Made by a program: the position numbers and the translations under genes. 6,958 nucleotides of DNA from positions 1 to 6,958 of the forward strand of contig DRQV01000225.1 in assembly GCA_011371325.1 (NCBI GenBank), in the 5' to 3' direction. Below the pieces are notes generated by a model that was given only the letters and a program-made list of their open reading frames with translations, was not told the DNA's origin and made no database searches. Source of the stretch: Thioploca sp. GTDB lineage: Bacteria > Pseudomonadota > Gammaproteobacteria > Beggiatoales > Beggiatoaceae. The first letter of the stretch is position 1; every line of letters starts with the position of its first letter. Of this stretch, positions 1 to 6,385 are shown one piece after another.

Positions 1-561
1 AAAAATTTTTTGATCTAACATATACTTATGATGCTTCTTATAATCAGTATCAACTTTCACAACTCGTCCTGGAACTCCAACCACAGTAGCACCATTAGGA
101 ACTGGTTTAACTACCACTGAATTAGAGCCAACTCGTACTCCATTACCGATCTCAATTGGCCCTAAAATCTTAGCTCCAGCTCCAATAATCACATCATTAC
201 CTAAAGTTGGATGACGTTTACCCTTTTTCCACGAAGTACCACCCAGAGTAACTCCATGATACAAAGTACAATCATTACCTATATTAGCAGTCTCTCCAAT
301 AACTACTCCCATACCATGATCAATAAAAAACCTTCTGCCAATAGTTGCTCCTGGATGAATCTCAATTCCAGTAAATAAACGAGATATATTTGATAACAAG
401 CGTGCTAGTAATTTAAGTTTCAAATGCCATAATAAATGGCTTAAACGATGTAATAATAATGCTAATACCCCAGGATAACAAAGTATTACTTCAAATAAAT
501 TACGGGCTGCTGGATCACGCTCAAAAACACAATTGATATCTTCTTTTATACGTTCAAACAT
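1..561 (-). CDS. cysE: Serine O-acetyltransferase, C-terminus cut by window edge
   Basis: The encoded enzyme acetylates L-serine with acetyl-CoA to give O-acetylserine, the acceptor for sulfide in cysteine synthesis, and acts in the cytoplasm. The visible 187 residues begin MFERIKEDIN and contain the N-terminal helical region (about 1-62). The left-handed beta-helix follows with its hexapeptide repeats (about 66-165). The family blocks FTGIEIHPGATIGRRFFIDH (63-82), HGMGVVIGET (82-91), VTLGGTSW (104-111) and KRHPTLG (115-121) are all present. His82 corresponds to the catalytic histidine of E. coli CysE, and Glu67 occupies the position of its Asp partner. The closing VPGRVV motif (163-168) is present, but the tail that normally binds cysteine synthase lies outside the window. 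I chose the ATG at 561 because homologues start with M-F-x-R-(I/L)-(K/R)-E-D. An in-frame ATG at 582 with a GGTAG upstream would add MGKVYYR and cannot be excluded. The GGTSW form resembles the shorter CysE often found next to iscR in beta/gammaproteobacteria. That neighbourhood would lie off the left edge and is inference. Confidence 0.95.
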   Translation of the reverse strand, partial: MFERIKEDINCVFERDPAARNLFEVILCYPGVLALLLHRLSHLLWHLKLKLLARLLSNISRLFTGIEIHPGATIGRRFFIDHGMGVVIGETANIGNDCTLYHGVTLGGTSWKKGKRHPTLGNDVIIGAGAKILGPIEIGNGVRVGSNSVVVKPVPNGATVVGVPGRVVKVDTDYKKHHKYMLDQKIF

Positions 562-788
562 TCTATAATAAACTTTCCCCATCAATACTACCAGTTAAAT
601 AAGTAACTTCTATGTTATAATTTTGAATTAAGAATGGTTTATTAATAATAGCAAACCAATAAATTACAATCTATTAACGTTGAAATTCTAACTTTATTTA
701 TCGAATTTACCAATAAATAATATTTGGAAACATCAATCGAATAATAACTACTGAATTAAAATTTGAGAATTCCCTGAGTATAAATCCC
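562..788. promoter_or_regulatory. Divergent intergenic region between cysE and the adhesin gene
   Basis: This AT-rich stretch must hold the promoters of both divergent genes, because each gene starts at its edge. I looked for paired -35/-10 elements on both strands and found only weak matches (for example TTGAAA at 680-685 on the plus strand without a good -10 at proper spacing), so no promoter is assigned. The visible structure is an inverted repeat at 635-658 and two copies of ATCGAAT at 700-706 and 736-742. The plus-strand frame is open from 717 into the adhesin gene but offers no ATG before 789. No riboswitch-like or tRNA-like fold was recognised. Confidence 0.5.
635..658. repeat. Short inverted repeat TGGTTT-N12-AAACCA
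   Basis: The arms TGGTTT (635-640) and AAACCA (653-658) are perfect complements around a 12-base AT-rich centre. The centre-to-centre distance of 18 bases, close to two helical turns, would suit a dimeric regulator. The location between two divergent starts makes an operator possible. Six-base arms in AT-rich DNA can arise by chance, so this is a candidate only. No known regulator consensus was recognised. Confidence 0.3.
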
Positions 789-3700
789 ATGTCTTCCATT
801 CAAAATACACAAGATATTCAACTAGAACAAATCGGAATTGTTTCCACAATCGTAGAGGGACAAGCTCCTATTACGGCCAAAGCTATTGATGGAACGACTA
901 GAATTTTACTTACCGATGACCCTATTTATTTGCAAGATATTGTTTTAACTTCTAAAAATAGTTATATAAAAATAATCTTAAATGATGATACTGTATTTCA
1001 ACTTGGGCCTAATTCTCAGGCTAGTTTAGATAAGTATGTTTATGATCCAGATGCTTTGGATGGAGAATTTGAAGCGTTTATATCTTCAGGTTCATTTCAT
1101 TATATTAGTGGTAAAATCAGTGGTGATAATCAAGGACAACATACTTTAATTAAAACTCCTTCAGCTCAAATTGGGATTCGAGGTAGTGAAATTACGATTG
1201 AAATAGCAGAAGATGGTTCAACTACTGTGTTACATATGTCTGGTTTAATAACTATTACTTCTAATTATAGTTTGGGGGAAATATTAGTCTATGAACGTGG
1301 TACATCGATTTATATTCCTAATGAAAATGCTTCTCATACTTTAAGTCAGCTTACTGAAGAACAGGTTAAATATCATACTCAGGAATGGCAAACATATTCT
1401 TATAATTTTAATGTAGAAACCTCATCAGAGCCTGAAAATTTTGGAGCAGAAAAAGCTATAGAGGGAGCAGAAAAATCTGGAGATAAAGAGCATGAAGATA
1501 GTAATGGTGATATAAATGAAGAAAATAATATTATTAAATATGATCCACATTCTTCCACCAATGTTTACTCCAATGACGAATTAGATCAATTAGATGCTAT
1601 TGCAGATGAAAGAATAATTAATCAATTTGAAACAGAGACTAAAGAATTTAAAGACAGACCAGAACCAATTAATAAAATTCCACCACCAAATGAGGGTGTG
1701 GAAAGTAAAGATAGAAGTGATGATACGATATATCCTGATAAACAATTAGATAAAGAATCAGATAAACAAACAGATAATTCTAATCCAGATGAAAATCAGG
1801 TTGATAAAGATGATGATAAAATTATTATTGCTAAAGATGATGTCTTTGACATGGGCAATGACGATATTATCACAATCACCATACTAGACTTGTTAAAAAA
1901 TGATACTGCTCCTGAGGATATTTCTGTTGAAATAGTTACAGTTATTAATGGCACGGTCGAAATTGAAGCGGATAATATCACTTTTATTAGAGATTCTGAA
2001 TTTAGTGGAGTTGATGACAATGGTTTTGATTATCAGATTGGTTCTGAAACTGCACATGTAAATATAACTGGCAATTTAGCACCTATTACTACGACTGATA
2101 AAGTAAGTATATTAGAAAGTCAAGCTATCATACTCTATGCTGATAATTTGTTGGCCAATGATTTTGATCCAAATCCAGCAGATATTTTAACCATTACTGG
2201 AATAGCTAATGTTTTCAATGGTACGTTACAATTAACTGCTGAAGATGCAATTATATTCACACCAATTAATGTTGGTGATGCTGGTTTTGAGTATACTGTT
2301 ATGGATGATCATGGTGCTAGTGCAACTGGATTGGTGCAAATTACTGTAAACCCTATAAATTCTATAAATCCTATTAATAATCAACCAAATGCTGTAGCTG
2401 ATGAATTTAATACTCTAGTAACTGAACAATTAACTATTACAACTGCTGCTTTATTAGAAAATGATATTGATATAGATGGAGATAGTTTAGTAGTTATTGA
2501 TGCAGAAATGATTGAAAATGGTAGTATTAGTGAGTCCAATGGAGATATTATATTTACTCCAGATAATGTTGGAATGGCTATTTTTGAGTATACTATTCAA
2601 GATAGCAGTGGTGCAACAGCTACAGCTTTAGTTACTATTTCTGTGGAAGATACTAAATTTTTAGAAGATGTCAAGTTTGCAATTGATGACGTGTTAGATG
2701 ATATTCCTAAAAATATAACCACTACTATTGATGCTTTATTGGACAATGATCTTGGTTCTAAACCGATAACTATAGTGGCAATTGATAAAATTGAAAATGG
2801 TACGGCTGTTTTATTAAAAGATAATAAAGTAGAATTTACTCCAGATGATAATTTTGTGGGTGAAGCTGGATTTGAATATACAATAATTGATACCGATAGA
2901 AATACTGATACTGCTATGGTTAGCTTTATAGTAGAAAATTCCCAACCGATTGCGACTAGTGATATCATAAGTATCTATGATAGTCCGATTCCCACCTCTC
3001 TATTATTAACCAATGATCTTGATCGTAATCATGATCTAATTGAAATAATTTCGGTTAGTGATAATGCTCAACTGGTTGATTCTGAAATTATATTTAGTTC
3101 AGATTTTAGTTATACGATTAGTGACGGTGATTTAACAGATGATACAACTGTCACTGTTGTTTATAATTCTCCACCAGAAATGACTTGGAAAACCAAACCT
3201 TTAACTTTTATAGTAGCAGACGAACCAATTTCTATTGGAGAAGTGAGTATTATTGATAATGACTCACCTAATTTCGCTGAAGGCACATTGGAAGTTACTA
3301 TTACTCAAAATCGTACTATAAATGATGTGTTGAAGATTGCAAATACTGAATTTATTGAAATTACTGGTAATACTGGAAGCGATATTTTTTATAATGAGAC
3401 TAAAATTGGCAGTTTTATCACTGATTTTATTAGCGGAGCTTTATTGATTAGCTTGAATGAAGCATCTAATGCTAGTAATACAGAAGCGTTAATTCAGGCT
3501 ATTACTTATCAAAACACTGCTTCTGAATCTCAATTAGAACCTCGTGAATTACAGATAATTTTGACTGATGGAGATATTGAAATAGAATCTATTATAAATC
3601 AAGAAATTCAATTAGTTACGGAAAATATTGCTCCAGTTGCAGAAAATGATGAAGTTGAAATAGCTTTTGATGTTTATACTAAAATTTCAGTTGCTGATTT

Positions 3701-4421
3701 ATTACAAAACGATACTGACAATAATCCAACTGATATTCTTGGTATTACAGAAGTTACTCCAAATACTGAGGGAATAAATGTTGAATTGATTAATAATGAA
3801 ATTCAATTATTTGTTGATGCGTTAATTAGTTCTGAACCAGCAGAATTTAGTTATATACTGGATGATGGGCAAGGCGGTGAAGATCAGGCTATTGTAACAG
3901 TTAATCCCAATAATATCGTAACTGGAACTGCTGAAAATGATAATTTTGCCGGCACTGATGAATTGGATATTATATTAGGCAAACAGGGTAATGATACTTT
4001 TCAACATAGTCCTAACAATGATATTTTATTGGGTGAGGAAGGAGATGATACGTTTTTATTAGGTTCAAATACAAGAGGAGTTCATATAGATGGTGGTGAA
4101 GGTTCTGATTTAATTAGTTTAGATGGAAACTTAAATTTGTTACAAAATAGAAACTTGCCTGATTCTTCGCAATTAAAGTTACAGGGTATAGATAAAATTG
4201 ATCTTGTTGGTGAAAATAATCAATTATATCTGACGGTTGAAGACGTTCTTGATATTTCTGACAATGATAAGTTGATAATTGATGGGCAAGCAAATGATAT
4301 GGTTAATTCCGTTGGACAAGGTTGGAATTTAACTGGTAGTGATGGTGTATATAATATTTATACTCATAATAACACTCAATTATTAGTTAACGTTGAAATT
4401 AACAATCAGTTTATTTCTTGA
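789..4421 (+). CDS. Large FecR/cadherin-repeat/RTX-type surface adhesin, probable type I secretion substrate
   Basis: This 1210-residue acidic protein has no cysteine that I can find and no Sec signal peptide. The order of domains is: FecR-type module (about 15-180), with LNDDTVFQLGPNSQASLD (64-81) and the hallmark IKTPSAQIGIRGSE (121-134); Asp/Glu/Lys/Asn-rich linker (211-346); five cadherin/Ig-like repeats of about 75-92 residues (347-427, 430-521, 533-620, 627-717, 719-792), several carrying 'LL-NDxD', 'NGTxxL', 'xFTP' and 'FEYTIxD' landmarks; a different beta-rich domain (795-943); another cadherin-like repeat (948-1040); RTX-like nonapeptides (1046-1109); and a C-terminal domain (1114-1210) with 'IDKIDLVG', 'LTVEDVLDISD' and 'LIIDGQ' motifs. 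This C-terminus is typical of type I-secreted adhesins and carries the export signal. The likely role is calcium-dependent attachment or biofilm formation at the cell surface. The ATG at 789 is the only ATG in the open frame after the stop at 714-716, although its Shine-Dalgarno is poor. No exporter gene is in the window. Many RTX adhesins are several times longer, so this is a compact member. The general class is secure; the ligand is unknown. Confidence 0.85.
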   Translation: MSSIQNTQDIQLEQIGIVSTIVEGQAPITAKAIDGTTRILLTDDPIYLQDIVLTSKNSYIKIILNDDTVFQLGPNSQASLDKYVYDPDALDGEFEAFISSGSFHYISGKISGDNQGQHTLIKTPSAQIGIRGSEITIEIAEDGSTTVLHMSGLITITSNYSLGEILVYERGTSIYIPNENASHTLSQLTEEQVKYHTQEWQTYSYNFNVETSSEPENFGAEKAIEGAEKSGDKEHEDSNGDINEENNIIKYDPHSSTNVYSNDELDQLDAIADERIINQFETETKEFKDRPEPINKIPPPNEGVESKDRSDDTIYPDKQLDKESDKQTDNSNPDENQVDKDDDKIIIAKDDVFDMGNDDIITITILDLLKNDTAPEDISVEIVTVINGTVEIEADNITFIRDSEFSGVDDNGFDYQIGSETAHVNITGNLAPITTTDKVSILESQAIILYADNLLANDFDPNPADILTITGIANVFNGTLQLTAEDAIIFTPINVGDAGFEYTVMDDHGASATGLVQITVNPINSINPINNQPNAVADEFNTLVTEQLTITTAALLENDIDIDGDSLVVIDAEMIENGSISESNGDIIFTPDNVGMAIFEYTIQDSSGATATALVTISVEDTKFLEDVKFAIDDVLDDIPKNITTTIDALLDNDLGSKPITIVAIDKIENGTAVLLKDNKVEFTPDDNFVGEAGFEYTIIDTDRNTDTAMVSFIVENSQPIATSDIISIYDSPIPTSLLLTNDLDRNHDLIEIISVSDNAQLVDSEIIFSSDFSYTISDGDLTDDTTVTVVYNSPPEMTWKTKPLTFIVADEPISIGEVSIIDNDSPNFAEGTLEVTITQNRTINDVLKIANTEFIEITGNTGSDIFYNETKIGSFITDFISGALLISLNEASNASNTEALIQAITYQNTASESQLEPRELQIILTDGDIEIESIINQEIQLVTENIAPVAENDEVEIAFDVYTKISVADLLQNDTDNNPTDILGITEVTPNTEGINVELINNEIQLFVDALISSEPAEFSYILDDGQGGEDQAIVTVNPNNIVTGTAENDNFAGTDELDIILGKQGNDTFQHSPNNDILLGEEGDDTFLLGSNTRGVHIDGGEGSDLISLDGNLNLLQNRNLPDSSQLKLQGIDKIDLVGENNQLYLTVEDVLDISDNDKLIIDGQANDMVNSVGQGWNLTGSDGVYNIYTHNNTQLLVNVEINNQFIS
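831..1328 (+). other. FecR-type N-terminal module of the adhesin
   Basis: Residues 15-180 form the domain often seen at the N-terminus of type I-secreted repeat proteins. The pattern is: 'G-V..-V-G-A' strand, 'G.TRIL..DD.IYLQD.V.T', a '-DDTVFQLGPNS..-LD' turn, 'YDPD', a 'G.F.YISGKI' stretch and then 'KTPSAQIGIRGSE'. The last motif is a FecR family hallmark, usually written VxTPxAxxGxRGT. In RTX adhesins such a module may anchor or retain the protein at the outer membrane. That role is inferred here. No Ala-Ala pair occurs in the first 350 residues, so the TAAG/PAAG site cleaved by LapG proteases is absent. Confidence 0.75.
1419..1826 (+). other. Acidic low-complexity linker in the adhesin
   Basis: Residues 211-346 are dominated by Asp, Glu, Lys, Asn and Ser and have little hydrophobic patterning until the strand IIIA at 345-348. 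A central 'PEPINKIPPPNEG' segment (291-303) adds prolines. The segment is probably disordered and separates the FecR module from the extracellular repeat stalk. A membrane-spanning or spacer role is inference. Confidence 0.65.
1827..3164 (+). repeat. Five tandem cadherin/Ig-like repeats in the adhesin
   Basis: Residues 347-792 hold five diverged copies of a beta-sandwich unit, at 347-427, 430-521, 533-620, 627-717 and 719-792. Shared landmarks are an initial 'A-DD/DE.' strand, 'LL.ND' near residue 25 of each unit, 'I.NGT..L', a '.I.FTPD' strand and 'FEYTI.D' before the final 'TA.V.I.V' strand. These match the tandem-95/cadherin-like repeats of large bacterial adhesins, whose acidic ND and DxD residues usually bind calcium between domains. 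Copies are diverged at protein and DNA level, so recent amplification is unlikely. The fifth copy is shortened. Confidence 0.75.
3171..3620 (+). other. Distinct beta-rich domain interrupting the cadherin repeats
   Basis: Residues 795-944 do not follow the neighbouring repeat. The segment reads '..VSIIDNDSPNFAEGTLEVTI' (818-838), a 'NDVLKI' turn (845-850), 'KIGSF' (872-876), 'LLISLNEASNASNTEALIQAITYQN' spread over 885-909, and '.LQIILTDGDIE' (921-931). The 'D-SPNF--G-L-V' and 'LN-AS--A-.ALI.-ITY.N' landmarks resemble a domain found in very large cell-surface repeat proteins between cadherin-like units. The family name is uncertain from sequence alone. It may be a ligand-binding or spacing module. 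Confidence 0.55.
3924..4115 (+). repeat. RTX-like nonapeptide block of the adhesin
   Basis: Residues 1046-1090 divide into five consecutive nine-residue units in exact register: GTAENDNFA, GTDELDIIL, GKQGNDTFQ, HSPNNDILL and GEEGDDTFL. After a ten-residue break a sixth follows, DGGEGSDLI (1101-1109). The consensus RTX unit is GGxGxDxxx, where Gly and Asp bind calcium in a parallel beta-roll. Only some units keep both glycines, so this is a short and degenerate roll. Its position just before the C-terminal export domain is as expected for type I substrates. Confidence 0.75.
4128..4418 (+). other. C-terminal type I secretion-associated domain of the adhesin
   Basis: Residues 1114-1210 contain 'GIDKIDLVGENNQLYLTVED' (1133-1152), 'VLDISDNDKLIIDG' (1153-1166), 'GWNLTGSDGVYNIYTHNN' (1178-1195) and a final 'LLVNVEI' strand. 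The pattern 'IekIDLtG-.N.L.L...DVLdlSD...L.IdG' followed by a hydrophobic strand near the terminus recurs at the end of RTX adhesins and is taken here as the export region. The match is from recall of the family pattern, without an alignment. Confidence 0.65.
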
Positions 4422-4549
4422 TAATTTAAAAAATGGAAAAATAGCTTTTCAGAATGGTAATTTTGAACAGACTTTGGGACTTTTTAGTGATGCACGCAAG
4501 AATATATTATCTGAGCACCTTTTATGTTGATTGGGAATGGAATATAGGA

Positions 4550-4589
4550 CAACTCTATCAAGTATTATTTTAAAGTATTGACAGAGTTG
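4550..4589. terminator. Imperfect hairpin between convergent genes, candidate bidirectional terminator
   Basis: The left arm at 4550-4564 (CAACTCTATCAAGTA) pairs with 4576-4589 (TATTGACAGAGTTG), with one A-C mismatch and one bulged G, leaving an 11-base AT-rich loop. It lies after the adhesin stop at 4421 and just after the permease stop on the other strand at 4604, so it could end both transcripts. Neither flank has a strong T-tract, so intrinsic termination would be weak. Confidence 0.4.
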
Positions 4590-4603
4590 GATTTAAAAAG
4601 TAA

Positions 4604-6385
4604 TTATTCTTCTCTTAAAGCTTCTGCCGGTTCAATTTGAGTAGTTTTCCAAGCCGCTAAAATAGCACTTAATAAAGCAACAATAATTGTCAGCAAAGCA
4701 GCACTTAATAAATAATTATTCGGCAAATGGCAAATCTGTTGTCCCATATCCAAATCACTAGCAAAAACTAAATTTATTACTAATGCCAAACCTAAATAAG
4801 CTAATACAGCAACTAAAATACTCAATATCGCCATTGCTAAAGCTTGATAAATAGGAAATCGAAACACCTGATAACGAGAAAGACCTATTAACCGCATTAT
4901 GCTAAGTTCTCGCTTTTTCCGTTCAACTGTAGCATAAAGACTAGCTATCAATGCTGCTATTCCACCGATAATCCCAACGATAGCAACTAACCAAAAAATT
5001 CTAGTTAAACCTCGATCTAAAATTTTGATTCGTTCTATTTCATCTGATTTTGCTGTTACTTCAATTCCTTGCTTAATTAAAGTAGTATAAACTTCTCGTA
5101 CATCATCGATAGTTTTGACGTACAAACGAAACCCTCCATAATTCAACTTAGTTAACAAAAACATTTGCTGTTTTTCATCAAAAATTATTTCTCGTTGTAA
5201 GCCAGTACGCAAAGTTGCTAATAATTCTAATGGAGCAATGGCATATTTACCTGGACTTTCACCTGTAATAGATATTGGAAATTTGATTGTTCCCTTTAAT
5301 CCATCAAAACTAGCCATTATATTTCCATTTTTAACATTAGGCATTAATACTTGGTAAGTATCTACCAATTTACCCCATGGCAAATTTAGACCAAGTCGTT
5401 GCTGATTTTTAGCAGTTAAAGTAATCCCAAATACTAGCATTTCTGTTGGTAAATTAATGACTAATTTTACATAAGGCATTACAACTGCATTTTTGCCCCT
5501 TAATTTACGTTTTAAAGCACGGTAACTTGCGGTCTGAACTGTATTATTAGTATTTTGTAAATTATAGGCAAACAAATTTGACGGTAAAGCAAATCCAGTT
5601 ATTTGGTTAAATATTTCTCGTTCTAATAATTCTATATTATTTATACCTGTACCAATAATCAGACCGCTAGATGCAACAGGATCAAGAGGTTTTTCTAACA
5701 TGACCATAATACCATCGAAGCTCAAATAAGGTTTTGGAGTTCCACCAGGCCAAGCTCTTGTTGGTACTGCTATATTTTCTTTATAATTTTCTACATCAAT
5801 TACAAAATCAAGTGGAGCAAATATCTTGGCCATAGTGCCAGCTCGTTGATTTAATATTGAAATAACCTCTAATTTAGTTTCCACAAATTCCTGTCGACCT
5901 TTACGACTTCTAGTTACTCGTACTGCCAATTTATCACCAATTACCACTCCTATTTCTTCCGCAGCAGCTTGAGTTAATACACATTGGTTATTTTGTGGAA
6001 TTATTCCACCATTTTCTAAAATCAATGGATCATTAATAGCAGTGGGAACAAGGTCAAAAATCTCTTGTGAGTTATGAATTTTGACCGAGATAATTGAGGA
6101 TGAAACTCTAGTAGTCGGAATTAAAAAATCTATATTTTTGTGTTTAGCTAAATTAGTAAACCAATCTTTATTATAATCATAGGTTTGAGTTGGTCTAATT
6201 TCACGATATACCGGGTCTTGAACCAATCTATCTTTTAAAGTAGCAATAGTCCCATATTTTAGCCCCATTAATAATAATAATGGAGAGATCACTGCTGCAA
6301 TTGCCAATACTAAACATAAAGTTAATATCCATTCATGTAACAAGTCAAACATAGCCAAACTCAACACTGTACCATTAGGTTTCAT
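4604..6385 (-). CDS. ABC transporter permease, MacB/FtsX-like, with large extracytoplasmic domain
   Basis: This 593-residue inner-membrane protein begins MKPNGTVLSLAMFDLLHEW. A first membrane segment lies at about 20-43. A polar extracytoplasmic region covers about 44-460. Three further segments lie at about 463-485, 512-541 and 560-580. The cytoplasmic loop after segment 2 carries 'ERKKRELSIMRLIGLSRYQV' (488-507), the coupling helix pattern of FtsX/MacB-type permeases that docks on the ATPase. The protein ends in IEPAEALREE, a familiar end for this family. The roughly 415-residue extracytoplasmic part is well above the size usual for MacB. Such permeases typically work by mechanotransmission on lipoproteins, peptides or envelope partners; the substrate here is unknown. 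The ATG at 6385 is preferred over a TTG at 6409 because GGAGGT sits six bases before it and it overlaps the ATPase stop as ATGA. The pair looks translationally coupled. LolE-like lipoprotein release or regulation of an envelope machine (as for TagST) are alternatives I cannot distinguish. Confidence 0.85.
   Translation of the reverse strand: MKPNGTVLSLAMFDLLHEWILTLCLVLAIAAVISPLLLLMGLKYGTIATLKDRLVQDPVYREIRPTQTYDYNKDWFTNLAKHKNIDFLIPTTRVSSSIISVKIHNSQEIFDLVPTAINDPLILENGGIIPQNNQCVLTQAAAEEIGVVIGDKLAVRVTRSRKGRQEFVETKLEVISILNQRAGTMAKIFAPLDFVIDVENYKENIAVPTRAWPGGTPKPYLSFDGIMVMLEKPLDPVASSGLIIGTGINNIELLEREIFNQITGFALPSNLFAYNLQNTNNTVQTASYRALKRKLRGKNAVVMPYVKLVINLPTEMLVFGITLTAKNQQRLGLNLPWGKLVDTYQVLMPNVKNGNIMASFDGLKGTIKFPISITGESPGKYAIAPLELLATLRTGLQREIIFDEKQQMFLLTKLNYGGFRLYVKTIDDVREVYTTLIKQGIEVTAKSDEIERIKILDRGLTRIFWLVAIVGIIGGIAALIASLYATVERKKRELSIMRLIGLSRYQVFRFPIYQALAMAILSILVAVLAYLGLALVINLVFASDLDMGQQICHLPNNYLLSAALLTIIVALLSAILAAWKTTQIEPAEALREE

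Noticed and set aside
680..708. Possible sigma-70 promoter beginning with TTGAAA at 680
   Set aside because: The hexamer at the right spacing (GAATTT) is a poor -10 match, so the pair is not convincing.
710..727. CCAA-N10-TTGG inverted repeat upstream of the adhesin gene
   Set aside because: The four-base arms with a mismatched centre are expected by chance in AT-rich DNA.
1796..2020. Open frame of 74 codons on the minus strand
   Set aside because: It lies opposite the adhesin coding frame. Its Ser/Ile/Val-rich composition is what antisense of Asp/Asn-rich codons gives, and it shows no domain pattern.
2597..2968. Open frame of 123 codons on the minus strand
   Set aside because: It is antisense to the cadherin-like repeats, has a similar Ser/Val/Ile-rich composition, no recognisable motif, and the plus-strand frame is clearly the real one.
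4454..4573. 39-codon ORF on the plus strand after the adhesin gene
   Set aside because: It has no Shine-Dalgarno sequence, no family resemblance, and overlaps the candidate terminator hairpin, so I do not annotate it as a gene.
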